NCBI GenBank assembly: GCA_016713175.1 | Contig: JADJPQ010000001.1 | Location: 833,001-897,000, forward strand | DNA length: 64,000 bases | Source: Planctomycetota bacterium | Lineage (GTDB): Bacteria > Planctomycetota > UBA1135 > UBA2386 | Direction of reading: 5' to 3' | Part shown: in pieces, positions 52,682 through 63,800 of the stretch | Numbering within the stretch: the stretch's first letter is position 1 | Layout of the letters: each line of letters begins with the position of its first letter | The notes under the pieces: generated by a model | Seen by the model: only the letters and a program-made list of their open reading frames with translations | Told to the model about the DNA's origin: nothing | The model's database searches: none | Made by a program: the position numbers and the translations under genes

Positions 52682-53848
52682 ATGCGGATGCCGATCGCGA
52701 ACAGTGTCCGGTTCTGGCTGTGGTCGGTCGTCGGGTCGGCGGTGCTGGTGGCGCAGGAGGTGACCCCGCGCCCGGTCGATCTGCGCACGCTGTGGAAGTT
52801 CGCCGAGCCCGACGCCGCGATCGATCAGGTCGCGGCGCACGCCGGCGTCGTCTATGTCGCGTTCGGCGCCGGGCAGCTCGTCGCATTGCGCGCGAACGAC
52901 GGCACTGAGATCTGGCGCCGCAAGCTGGGAACCGATCGCGTCGCCGCCATCGCCCGTGTCGGCGTCGAGAAGGTCGAAGCGATCGTCGTCACGTTCGGTG
53001 AGCAACTCGCGCTGCTGGATCGGTTGACCGGCGAGCCGAAGTGGAGCCGCAGACTGTCGACCGGACTCGCCGAACCGGTGGTCGTGGGCAACCACATCGT
53101 CGGTGGCGGTGGCGATGGGAAGTTGCACGCGTTCTCGCTCGGCAAGGGCGACCCGGTCTGGCAGACCGACTACCTCGCGGATGCGCCGCCGGATCCGCCG
53201 GGCTTCGTCGGCAAGGACGCTCGTATCGGCGACCAGAAGGCTCGACCGGGGCCGGCGGCCGCCGATGGCGATCTGGTGGTGGTGCCGGTGTTCGACCAAT
53301 GCCGCGCGGTTGCGGTCGACGCGCGCACCGGCAAGCGCGGCGCGAACTTCCCGGCCCGCGGCTGGATGTTCATGCGGCCGACGTTCGCCGGTGGGTTCGT
53401 GCTGGTCGCCGGTCAGGATCAGTTCGTCCGCTGCTTCGACAAGGTCACCGGCACGGAGGTCTGGGCCTTCCAGACCAAGGGCCGGATCGAGTCGTCGTGC
53501 CTGGTCCGCGACGATCGCGTGTACCAGGGATCGTGCGATGGTCACATGTACTGCCTCGGGCTGCAGACCGGTGAGCTGATCTGGCAGCAACGGCTTGCCG
53601 AGGATCCCGCAGCCGGGGTACCGATCTATGAACCGCCGGCGATCTTCGGCGACATCCTGGTGCAGCCGGCGTTGTCCGGGGAGATCGTTGCGTTCGACCG
53701 CGCGACCGGCAAGGTGGTGGGCAGCCATCGCCCGGAGCCGGATTCGGAGATCGAAGGTTCGGCATGGGCCGGCGCGCTGTTGCTCGTGGAGACCCGCCGA
53801 ACGTTCGTGGGCAAGGGCGAGGAGGCGGTCTTCGCCATCGGTCGCTGA
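52682..53848 (+). CDS. Exported PQQ-type beta-propeller protein
   Basis: The product is 388 residues. GGAGG six bases before the ATG at 52682 supports the start, and a signal peptide follows (SVRFWLWSVVGSAVLVAQ). Seven or so PQQ-like blades are visible with the A-x-D-x-x-T-G-x-x-x-W pattern: LVALRANDGTEIWRRKLG, LALLDRLTGEPKWSRRL, LHAFSLGKGDPVWQTDYL, VAVDARTGKRGANFPARG, CFDKVTGTEVWAFQTKG, MYCLGLQTGELIWQQRLA and IVAFDRATGKVVGSHRPE. The PQQ-binding cysteine pair of alcohol dehydrogenases is not seen, so a BamB-like binding or scaffold role is more likely. It lies inside the region between the DUF1552 and DUF1592 genes. Confidence 0.85.
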   Translation: MRMPIANSVRFWLWSVVGSAVLVAQEVTPRPVDLRTLWKFAEPDAAIDQVAAHAGVVYVAFGAGQLVALRANDGTEIWRRKLGTDRVAAIARVGVEKVEAIVVTFGEQLALLDRLTGEPKWSRRLSTGLAEPVVVGNHIVGGGGDGKLHAFSLGKGDPVWQTDYLADAPPDPPGFVGKDARIGDQKARPGPAAADGDLVVVPVFDQCRAVAVDARTGKRGANFPARGWMFMRPTFAGGFVLVAGQDQFVRCFDKVTGTEVWAFQTKGRIESSCLVRDDRVYQGSCDGHMYCLGLQTGELIWQQRLAEDPAAGVPIYEPPAIFGDILVQPALSGEIVAFDRATGKVVGSHRPEPDSEIEGSAWAGALLLVETRRTFVGKGEEAVFAIGR

Positions 53849-53925
53849 CCGCAACGGCAGGGTGACTCGGGCTCGCGTTGACCGGTTGCACGCTGCGAGC
53901 GATGATCCTGGCCACAGACCGTGGC

Positions 53926-55845
53926 ATGAACAGTCGCCTGAGAACGCCGGTCGCCGCGGGCCGCTGGTTGACACTCCTGCTGTTGGCCGGGTTCGTCGGC
54001 GTGCTGCTGCGCACGGCCTGGATGCAGGACGACGCCTACATCACCATGCGCACGGTGCACAATCTGTGCGCCGGTGACGGTCTGACCTGGAACGTCGGCG
54101 AGCGCGTGCAGACCAACATGCATCCGGGCTGGGTGTTCGTGCTGGCGATTCCGTACGCGCTGATCGGCAACGCCTGGGTTGCGGCGCTGGTGACCGGTGG
54201 GGTGCTGGCGACGCTGGCGTTCGCCATGGCGATGGCCGCGGTGCCGGGCGCGGCGGCCAGGGTGTTCGCGGCGGTCGTGCTGGTGCTGTCGTGTGCGTTC
54301 GTCGACTACTCGACCAGTGGGCTCGAGAACCCGCTGACCTACGTGCTGCTGCTGCTGCTGGCCCGTGTCTACTTGCAAGCGCTGTCGCGAGCGCCCGGCG
54401 CCGGGTCGCAGTTGGCGATGGCGGCGTGTTCGGCGGCGCTGATGTTGGGTCGCTACGACACGCTGCTGTTGTGCGCGCTGCCGCTGGCGCACGTGGTGCT
54501 GCGCTGTGGCTGGCGGGCTCGGACGATCGCCGCCCTGGCGCTCGGGTTCTCGCCGCTGTTGGCCTGGTTGCTGTTCGCGACGTTCTACTACGGCACGCCG
54601 ATCCCGACGCCGGCCGCGGCCAAGGTGCTGGGGCTGGATTTTCCCCGTGGTGAGTTGTTGCAGCGCGGCCTGGCCTACCTCGGCGATTCGTGGTCGCGCG
54701 ATCCGATCACGCTGGCGGTCCTCGGTGTGGCGGTGTTCGTGGCGTTCGTGCGTCGGCGCGCCGGGGACCGGTGTCTGGTCGCCAGCGCCGCGATCTACGT
54801 GGCCTACACGGTCTGGGTCGGGGGCTGCTTCATGAGCGGGCGGTTCTTCGCTGCGCCACTGCTGCTTGCGGTGTTCGTGTTGACCCGTGAGGCGGTCGGC
54901 AGGTGGCCGTGGTGGCTGGCCACGACTGCAGCAATGGCGATGACCATCGCCGCGGGCGCGACGACGTTGACTGCCGGGCGCGAGTACCACACGACCGGGA
55001 TCCCGGCGCACGGGGTGACCGATTGTCGCGCGTTCTACTTCCAGTTCACCGGCTGGTGGAGCAACCGCCGGCTATCGCCAGCGGATCTCGGCGAGCTCGA
55101 ACCGGCCGAGCGGGCCCGGCCGCCACTGCTGGTCTGGTCGGCAGTCGGTTACGACGGCTTTCGGTCAGGTGCCCGTTGCCATGTGGTCGACAACCAGGCG
55201 TTGTGCGAACCGTTGCTCGCGCGACTCCCGGGCTGGGATCCGACGAACTGGCGCGTCGGTCATGTCGGTCGACACTGTCCGGATGGCTATCTGGCGACGC
55301 TGGCGACCGGCGAGCAACGGATCGTCGACCCGGCGGTTGCCGAGTACTGGCGCACGCTGCGCTTGATGACGCGGGCGCCGCTGTTCGATCCAGAACGGCT
55401 GGCGGCGCTGCTGCCGTTCGCGTTCGGGGCGCGTGAGCATCTGTTGCGCGACTACGTGCGCCGGCAGTATCGCAACGAGGCGCGGCCGGTCGTCGAGCTC
55501 GCCGCCCTTGCCGACAGCGCGCCGCCGGGGACCGTCTGGCACGATCCGCGGGTCCGCCAGTTCGACACGCCGCTGCGGGTCAGGATCGGTCGGCTCGTGC
55601 ACGCGCCCCGCATCGAACTCGGCGTCGATGCGAACGATGCCTACGACGTGGTGTTGACCCGAGGCGGTGCCCCGGTGGTGCGGCTGACGATCGATCCCGA
55701 CGCCGTTTCGTCCGAAGCCGGTATCGCCGCGCGCAGGTTGACGGTGCCGTCCGAAGTCGCGGCTGGCGGCTATGACGAGATGATCGTGGCCGGGCGTGGG
55801 GGCGATGGTCTGTGGGCCATGGCGCACGTCAGGCTCGGCGGCTGA
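53926..55845 (+). CDS. GT-C type polytopic membrane glycosyltransferase-like protein
   Basis: The product is 639 residues. An N-terminal helix (WLTLLLLAGFVGVLLRTAW) is followed by MQDDAYITMRTVHNLCAGDG, the acidic DD pair in the first outer loop as in GT-C enzymes. About ten more helices occupy residues 75-400. A ~230-residue soluble C-terminal domain follows, with several Cys/His residues and a predicted beta structure. It is a paralogue of the protein at 11257-12990. It would transfer a sugar from a polyprenyl-phosphate donor on the outer face of the membrane; donor and acceptor cannot be deduced. It starts 78 bp after the PQQ gene and ends 10 bp before the DUF1592 stop. Confidence 0.75.
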   Translation: MNSRLRTPVAAGRWLTLLLLAGFVGVLLRTAWMQDDAYITMRTVHNLCAGDGLTWNVGERVQTNMHPGWVFVLAIPYALIGNAWVAALVTGGVLATLAFAMAMAAVPGAAARVFAAVVLVLSCAFVDYSTSGLENPLTYVLLLLLARVYLQALSRAPGAGSQLAMAACSAALMLGRYDTLLLCALPLAHVVLRCGWRARTIAALALGFSPLLAWLLFATFYYGTPIPTPAAAKVLGLDFPRGELLQRGLAYLGDSWSRDPITLAVLGVAVFVAFVRRRAGDRCLVASAAIYVAYTVWVGGCFMSGRFFAAPLLLAVFVLTREAVGRWPWWLATTAAMAMTIAAGATTLTAGREYHTTGIPAHGVTDCRAFYFQFTGWWSNRRLSPADLGELEPAERARPPLLVWSAVGYDGFRSGARCHVVDNQALCEPLLARLPGWDPTNWRVGHVGRHCPDGYLATLATGEQRIVDPAVAEYWRTLRLMTRAPLFDPERLAALLPFAFGAREHLLRDYVRRQYRNEARPVVELAALADSAPPGTVWHDPRVRQFDTPLRVRIGRLVHAPRIELGVDANDAYDVVLTRGGAPVVRLTIDPDAVSSEAGIAARRLTVPSEVAAGGYDEMIVAGRGGDGLWAMAHVRLGG

Positions 55846-55854
55846 TGCCGCGGC

Positions 55855-57645
55855 TCAGCGCGGTGGCACGCGCCATAGGAACAGCGGCGAGGTGACCACG
55901 CCGTCCAGCAGCGCCGAGAACCGGTGATCGGCGGCGGCGACGCCGGTGGCGATGCGCAGGACCTCCGGTTCGTCGCCGGCAGTCAGCGGTCGACCGATCG
56001 CGAACACCAAGAGCTTGCGCGTCAGCGCGCGGACGAACAGCTCCTTCCGGGCCAGCAGTGCGTCCTTCAGCGCGATCGGACCATCCAGCCGCGTGCCATC
56101 CGGCAGTTCGCCGGCGGTGTCGAGCGGCTGGCCGTGCAGTTCGGTGCGCCAGACGCCGAGCACGTCGTAGTTCTCCAACGCGAAGCCGAGTGGGTCCATG
56201 CGGGCGTGACAGTTCGCGCAGGATGGGTCGCGCCGGTGGCGCTCGAGTCGGGCCCGCAGCGACAGGCCCTCGGTCGGTTGGTCGTCGGCGGGCAGCACGC
56301 CGGCATTGGCCGGCGGGGGTGGCGGCGGCTGATCCAGCAGCTGGTCGAGGATCCAGCGCCCGCGCAGCACCGGGCTCGTGCGCAGCGGGTACGAACTGAC
56401 CATCAGCATCGCGCCCATGCCGAGGATGCCGCCGCGGCGACGATCGGGCACCGGGACGCGGACGAACGCGTGGCCCTGCACGTCGCCGAAGCCGTAGTGC
56501 TTGCTGAGCGTCGCGTCGAGCCAGGTGTGGTCGGCGTCGAGCAGCCAGGTCACCGGACCATCGTCGGCGACCATGCCGGCGAAGAATCGCACGGCCTCCT
56601 CGCGGAACGACGGCCGCAACCGGCCGTTCCAGATCTGCGGATAGCGCCGGAAGTCGGCATTGGCGGCGAGCACGTCGTCGAGTCGCAACCACTGCGCGGC
56701 GAAGCGTTCGGCCAGCGCGCGACCGCCGGTCTCGGCGCCCAGTCGGCGGGCCTGCGCCGAGACGACGTCGGGCCGCGTGAGTTCGCCGGCATCCGCGAGG
56801 CTGGTCAGCGCGGTATCCGGCAGCGTGCCGGTCAGCAGATAGGCGAGGCGGACGGCGACCTCGTGCGCCGTCAGGCGCCCGGGCGCGTCGGGCTGGCCGC
56901 GTTCGACGCGGAACAGGAACCATGGCGACGCGAAGATCGAGCGCAGCACCGCCGCGCGTGCGGTCGCGACCGGCTGACCGGCGGCGCGCAGGTCAGCGTG
57001 CAGATCCAGCCGTTCCTGCAGGTCGCCGGGCTCCAGCGGCCGGCGGAACGCCCGCGCCAGGAACGGTGCCAACGTCGTCGCCAACGGCTGGTCGTCGGCG
57101 AACGCGCGAGCGGTCAGCGTCGGATCGGCGAGCATCGCGGCGGCGATCGCCTGCGCGGCATCGGCGTACTTCTCGAACAGCAACGGCGACACCGTCATGG
57201 CATCGCCGGCGTTGTCGAAGCCATAGGTGCGTGGATCGTCCGGCAACACGTCGTTGGCCGCGATCGGCACGCCGGTCAGGTCGCGGACCGTGCGTTGGTA
57301 CTCGGCGCGCGCCAGTCGCCGCATCGTCGGCACGCGGGCCTCCGGATCGGGCGGCAGCAGTCCGGTGAAGATCGCCAGCAGCGCCGCGCGCTCGGGCGCG
57401 GTCGGCGGATGGGCGTCGTCTGGCGGCATGGTCGCCGAGCGCAGCCGATCGAGGGCTTCGTCGATGGCGCGGCGGTGCGCGTCCGGCGCAGCGAACACGG
57501 CATTCAGGTCGAGCCCCTCCTCGGCTGCTGCGCCGAGGTGGCACGCAGCGCAGTGCCGTTCGACCAGTTCGGGCAGCGGGCCGTGCTGCGCCGGTGCCGT
57601 GCCGGCGGTCACCAGGAGCAGCGCGGTCGTCAGCAGTCGGGGCAC
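55855..57645 (-). CDS. DUF1592/PSD-family cytochrome-like protein (compact form)
   Basis: The product is 596 residues from a GTG at 57645 with a signal peptide (VPRLLTTALLLVTAGTAPAQ); a longer frame to 57912 is not signal-like. Domains in order: cytochrome-c-like CxxCH (HCAACHLG), PSD3/DUF1587 (LARAEYQRTVRDLTGVPIAA), PSD5/DUF1595 (LARAFRRPLEPGDLQERLDL), PSD4/DUF1592 (HEVAVRLAYLLTGTLPD), PSCyt3/DUF1588 with CANCHARMDPLGFALENYD, and PSD2/DUF1585 (FVRALTRKLLVFAIGRPL). This is the usual size for the family, unlike the 1351-residue version at 19724. It shares a 235-bp divergent intergenic region with the polyketide synthase gene. Confidence 0.9.
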   Translation of the reverse strand: MPRLLTTALLLVTAGTAPAQHGPLPELVERHCAACHLGAAAEEGLDLNAVFAAPDAHRRAIDEALDRLRSATMPPDDAHPPTAPERAALLAIFTGLLPPDPEARVPTMRRLARAEYQRTVRDLTGVPIAANDVLPDDPRTYGFDNAGDAMTVSPLLFEKYADAAQAIAAAMLADPTLTARAFADDQPLATTLAPFLARAFRRPLEPGDLQERLDLHADLRAAGQPVATARAAVLRSIFASPWFLFRVERGQPDAPGRLTAHEVAVRLAYLLTGTLPDTALTSLADAGELTRPDVVSAQARRLGAETGGRALAERFAAQWLRLDDVLAANADFRRYPQIWNGRLRPSFREEAVRFFAGMVADDGPVTWLLDADHTWLDATLSKHYGFGDVQGHAFVRVPVPDRRRGGILGMGAMLMVSSYPLRTSPVLRGRWILDQLLDQPPPPPPANAGVLPADDQPTEGLSLRARLERHRRDPSCANCHARMDPLGFALENYDVLGVWRTELHGQPLDTAGELPDGTRLDGPIALKDALLARKELFVRALTRKLLVFAIGRPLTAGDEPEVLRIATGVAAADHRFSALLDGVVTSPLFLWRVPPR

Positions 57646-57880
57646 GCCGCGATCGTAACAGGACCCCGCTGCGATGGCTGCCTGGACCCGGCGCGTCGAC
57701 GTGAGGGTGCGTTCGCGGCGGCACCGGGCCACGCGGCGTCGCCACCCCATTCGGAAGCCGCAGCGCCTGTCGTATCTTGCGACACCGTCGCCACCCTTCG
57801 CATCCCGATGGTCCCGTTCGTCCGGCAGTGCCCGGCTGCCGATAGAGAACGCCACGAGCCGAACGGCTTCGCCGCACCTC

Positions 57881-60800
57881 ATGGCAGACACGGACATCGC
57901 AGTCGTCGGCATGGCCTGCCGGCTACCGGGCGCTCGCGATCCCGCGGAGTTCTGGCAACTCCTGCGGGACGGCCGCGAGGCGCGTCAGGAGTTCACCGAC
58001 GACCAGCTGCGTGCCGCCGGCGTGCCGGAAGCGGCGCTGCGCGACCCGCAGTACGTCAAGGCCGGCATGGTGCTGGCCGACATCGATCGCTTCGACGCAC
58101 CGTTCTTCGGTTTCAGCCCGCGCGACGCCGCGATCATGGATCCGCAGCACCGGGTGTTCCTCGAGGTTGCGTGGGAAGCGTTCGAGAACGCCGGCCACGT
58201 GCCGGAGAGGTTCGCCGGCCGCGTCGGCGTGTTCGCCGGTTGCGGCATGAACACCTACCTGCTGCACAACATCCTGACCAATCGCGAACTGGTGCAGCAG
58301 ATCGGCATGTTCCTGATCCGCCACACCGGCAACGACAAGGATTTCCTGGCGACACGTGTCAGTTATCAGTTCGACCTGCGCGGGCCGAGCGTCAACGTGC
58401 TGACCGCGTGTTCGACGTCGCTGGTGGCGATCCATCAGGCGGCGCAGAGCCTGCTGGCCGGTGAGTGTGATCTGGCGCTCGCCGGTGGCGTGACGATCCT
58501 GGTGCCGCAGGACCTCGGCTATCGCTACGAGGATGGCGAGATCCTGTCGCCGGACGGTCATTGCCGCGCGTTCGACGCCGACAGCAAAGGCACGATCTTC
58601 GGCAGTGGTGCCGGCGCGATCGTGTTGCGGCGGCTGCAGGATGCGATCGCCGATGGCGACCAGATCCTGGCGGTGCTGGCCGGTTCCGCAGTCAACAACG
58701 ATGGCGCGCGCAAGGTCGGCTATCTGGCGCCGAGCGTCGATGGCTATGCCGAAGTGGTGGCCGAGGCATTGGCGCTGGCCAACATCCCCGCCGACCAGGT
58801 GCAGTACCTGGAAGCGCACGGCACCGGCACGCCGGTCGGCGATCCGATCGAGGTCGAGGCCTTGACGCAGGCATTCCGCGTGACCTCGCAGGCGCGCGGC
58901 ACCTGCGGCATCGGTTCGGTCAAGACCAACATCGGGCACCTGGACACCGCGGCCGGCATCGCCGGTTTCCTGAAAGTCGTGCTCGCGATGCAGCACGGCC
59001 GCCTGCCCGCGAGCCTGAACTGGCGGACGCCGAATCCGCTGATCGACTTCGCCGCCAGCCCGTTCACCGTCGTGCGCGAGGCCCGGGACTGGCCGGCGCC
59101 GCCGCAGGGGCGGATCGCCGGTGTCAGTTCGCTCGGCGTCGGCGGCACCAATGCGCACGTGATCGTCCGGCAGGGTCCGGCACCGTCGCCAGCCGAGCCG
59201 TCGGTCCGGCGCGCGCACCTGCTGCCGCTGTCGGGCAAGAGTGTAGATGCGGTGCTGGCCGCCGCCGGCCGCATGGCGACGTTCCTCGACGATCAGGCCG
59301 ACACCGTCTTGGCGGACGTCGGCTTCACCGCGCAGGCGGGGCGCAAGGCGTTTGCGCAGCGTGTCGCCGTCGCCGGCGCCACCGCATCGGAGTTGGCGGC
59401 GGCACTGCGCGCGCCGTCCTTGCGCAACCAGATCCGCAAGGCCAGCGAACGCGCGGTCCAGGTCGTGTTCCTGTTCCCGGGCGGTGGCGCCCAGTACCCG
59501 GGCATGGGCAAGGGCCTCTACGAGCATGAACCGGAGTTCCGGCGGGCGGCCGACGAGTGTCTGCAGGCCTTGCCCCCTGCTGCCGGCGCCGAGGTCCGCG
59601 AACTGTTGTTCGGCGACGCCGCCAGCGCGATGCACGGCGAACGGCTGGAGCGACCGAGCCTGGCGCTGCCGGCCCTGTTCGTGGTCGAGTATGCGACCGC
59701 GCGCACGTTGCTGTCGTTCGGCATCGAGTCCGCGGCGATGCTCGGGCACAGCATGGGCGAGTACGTCGCCGCCTGCCTGGCCGGCACGTTCACGGTCGCG
59801 CAGGGCATGCAGATCGTGCTGCTCCGCGGCCAACTGTTCGAACAGGTTTCACCCGGCGCGATGTTGACGGTGTCGCTGCCGGTCGATCAGGTCGCGGCCA
59901 TGGCCGAGGAAGAACTGTCGCTGGCGGCGGCCAATGCGCCGACGCTCGCGGTGGTTGCCGGCACGGTGCCGGCGATCGATCGCTTGCAGCGGCGACTGGA
60001 AGAACGCGGCATCGACTGTCAGCGCCTGCGCATCGCCGTCGCCGCGCATTCGCATCTGCTCGATCCGATCCTCGAGCGATTCGCCGCCGGGCTGCGCACG
60101 ATGCGCTTCCAACCGGCGCAGAAACCGTTCCTGTCCAACGTCACCGGCGACTGGATCGATCCGCAACGCGCGGCGTCGCCCGAGTACTGGGTCGAGCATC
60201 TGCGCCGCACGGTGCGCTTCCAGGATGCCGCCGCGCGGTTGCTCGAACGCAACGACTGCGTGTTCGTCGAAGTCGGTCCCGGCAAGGCGCTGACGTCCTT
60301 GATCCGGATGCACGAACGCGGCGGCCAGGCGCAGACCTGCACGTCGCTGCCGCATGCCAAGGACACCGTCGCGGCCGATGTCGTGCTGCTCGACTGCGTC
60401 GGCAGGCTCTGGCAGTTCGGGGTCGAAGTCGACTGGCGGCGGTTCCACGGCGACAAGCGGCGTCGGCGGGTGCCGTTGCCGACCTATCCGTTCCAGCGTC
60501 AACGCCATTGGCTCGAGCCGGGGGCCACGCCGTTGGCCGCCGAACCAGCGGTCGTGGCGCCACCGCCGCGGTTGCCGGTGTCGGCGTGGCTGCGGCAGCC
60601 GGTGTACGAACCGTGCGATCCCGGAACTGCGAGCGCGAACGGTGCCGCGCACTGGTTCCTGTTCGGCGATGGCGCCGGCGTCGCCGGTGCGTTCGCCTCG
60701 CACGTGCATGGCCTCGGCTGTACGGTGGCGATGGTTCGCGCCGATGGCGACCTCGAGTCCGCCCTGGCGGCGGTGCCCGTGACGACGCCGTTGCGGATCC

Positions 60801-63800
60801 TGTGGCTTGCTGGCCTCGACTCCCGGCGCGCGATTCCCGCCGTCCAGGAACTGACCCGCCTATGCCAGGCGCTCGGTCGACGCGATCGCGCGGCGACGAC
60901 CAGGATCGTGGCCCTGACGCACGGTGCCGTGGCTGTCGGTGACGAAGCCATCGAATGGCCGGATGGCGCGGCGATCGGCGCATTCCTGCGCATTGCGGTC
61001 GCTGAATACTCCGGCCTGCAGGCGCGGGCCATCGACGTCGATGCCGCGGCGCTGGCGCAGCCGACAGCCCTGGTCAGTCGGATCGCGAGCGCGGTCGAGG
61101 CTGCGGCGGCGCCGGCGGTTACCGCGTTGCGGCAAGGACGGTGGTTGGCCCCGCAACTCGCGGCAGTGGCCGAATCGGGCGCGATCCTGACCCGGTCGCC
61201 ATGGCGGCGCGAAGGCGTCTATCTGCTCAGCGGCGGCCTGACCGGTGTCGGCTTGTTGCTCGCCGAGCATCTGGCGACGCAGTTCCAGGCCCGCCTGGTC
61301 CTGATGGGGCGGCGCGGTCTGCCGCGGCGGGGAAGCCATGACGAATGGCTGCTGCTGCGCGGTGGGGATCGCGTGAGCGACACGATCCGTCGCCTCCGCG
61401 CGATGGCGGCCGCCGGAGCGCGCGTCGAGGTCATTGCCGGCGACGTGGCCGACCCGGCAGCCGTGCAGGCGGCGGTGGCGCGGGCGCAGGAACAGTTCGG
61501 GGCGTTGCACGGCGTCGTGCACTGCGCCGGTGTGCTCGACGATGGCCTGATCCAGGGCCGCACGCCGGCACAGATCGAGAACGTGATGGCGGCGAAGGTC
61601 CGCGGCGCCCAGGTGCTGGACCAGGCGACCGCGTCGGCGATGCCGGAGTTGTTCGTGTTGTTCGCGTCGGTGTCCGGCCTGTCGGCGATTCCAGGCCAGG
61701 GCGACTATGCGGCGGCGAATGCGTTCCTCGATGCGTTCGCGGCCTGGCGGCGGGCGCAGCGGCCGGGGCGGACCTTGGCGATCGACTGGGGCGTATGGGC
61801 GGGCACCGGCATGCTCGCCGAACGTCCCGCGGTGGCCGCGGTCCCGGCCGATTCGCCGTTGCTGGGCAAGGCGCAGCGACAGGATGGAGAACTGACGTTC
61901 ACGACGACCGTGTCGCCGGTGACCCACTGGGAACTCGCCGAGCATCGGCTCGCCGACCAGCGCGCACTGCTGCCGGGCACCGCGTGGTTGCAACGGCTGG
62001 CGGCCGCGGGTCAGGCGGCGCTCGGCCAGGGCCAGGTCACGCTGCGACGGTTCGAGATCCGCGCGCCGCTGCTGGTCGGCGACACCGCGACGGCGACGCT
62101 GCGAGCGACGGCGCGGCCGGAAGGGCCGGGTCAGGTGCTGGCGATCGAGAGTCTCGGCGCCGATGGCAGGCGCACGGTCCACGCGACCGCGCTCGCCCTG
62201 CCCGGCGGCGGCGGCGACGTGCCGTTCCCCGATTGGTGGCGCGAGAGTCAGGCCCTGCCGCCGGGGCGTTCGCAGCAGGCCCGGCACGTGCGCTTCGGGC
62301 CGCGGTGGCAGAACGTCGTCCGCACCGCGGCGCGCGATGGGCTGGCGCTCGGCGAACTGCAACTGCCGGCGGCGTTCACTCAGGACCTGGCGACCCATCC
62401 GCTGCATCCGGCGCTGCTCGACATGGCGATCGGCATCGCGCTGCCGCTGCTCGATCGCGGCGAGGATCTGTTGTTCGTGCCGGTCGGTTGCGACGAGGTT
62501 CGCATCCACGGCTCCCTGCCGGCGCGAGTGGTGTTGCGCGTGCAGCAGCTGGCCTACGACGAACATGCGCGGCTCGGTTCGTTCGACATCGTCGTCGCCA
62601 CGCCGAGCGGCATTCCGCTGCTCGAGCTGCGTTCGCTGCAGGTGTATGGCGTGGTCGGCGGGGCGCTGGCCGCGGCGTCGGCGGCGCCGCCGTCGCTCGC
62701 TCCAGCCACACGCGCCGCAGTTGCGTCGTCAGCGCCGGTCGGAGCGATTGCCGCGTTGGTCAGTCGTGGCATCACCGGGCCCGAGGGGTTCAACGCCCTC
62801 GCCGCCGCCTGGGCCTCGGGCCTGTCGCAGGTCATCGTGTCGCCGTTCGAGGTCGCCGACGCCGCGGCCTGGTTGCGGCGGCCGCCCGAACGGCCGCGCC
62901 CGGCGCCAAAGCCTGCTGCGGTCGCGACCGCGGCGCCGACGGCCACGACTGCACCGCGCGACGAGATCGAGAAGCGGCTCTGTGCGCTCTGGCAGGAACT
63001 GCTGGGCGTGCCCGAAGCCGACGTCGACGTCGATTTCTTCGAGGCCGGCGGCCACTCGCTGCTGGCGGTCCGGCTGTTTGCACGGCTGCACCGCGATCAC
63101 GGCGTCGACCTCGAACTGGCGACGCTGCTGCAGGCGACGACGCCGCGCAAGCTCGCCACCGTCGTCCGGCAGCACCTGAATCTGCCCGAACCGGCCACCA
63201 ACGCCACCGCGGCAGCCTTGCCAGCGCGCAAGTTCCAGTTCCTGGTGCAGATCCACGGCGACGGCGCGCGGCCACCGCTCTATCTGGTCCACGGCGCCGG
63301 CGGCAACGTGCTCGGCTTCCGCGATCTGGCGCACTATCTCGGCGCCGACCAGCCGGTGTTCGGGCTGCAGGCGCGCGGTGTCGACGGCCGCACGCCGCCG
63401 CACGAGTCGATCGAGGCGATGGCGCGCGATTACCTGGCGGAGATCCGGCAGGTGCAACCGACCGGGCCGTACTACCTCGGCGGCTACAGCGGCGGTGGCT
63501 GCGTGGCACTGGAGATGGCGCAACAACTGCTGGCGGCGGGCGAGGTCGTGCCGTTCGTCGGCATGATCGACACCTGGGCGCCGGATGCGCCCGAACGCGG
63601 CAAGCTGGCGCGGCTCGGCATCCACGTCGGTCGGTTGCTGCGGCGCGGGCCGGCGTATCCGTTCAGCATCCTGCGCCAGCGCCGGGCGGCGAAGCAGGCG
63701 GCGAAGGAACACCAACAGAAGGTCGCGGCTGGTGGTGGCGGTGCGATCGCGCCGGAGCTGCGCGGGCACGAGTTGCAGAACGCGTTCGAACGGGCGTTCT

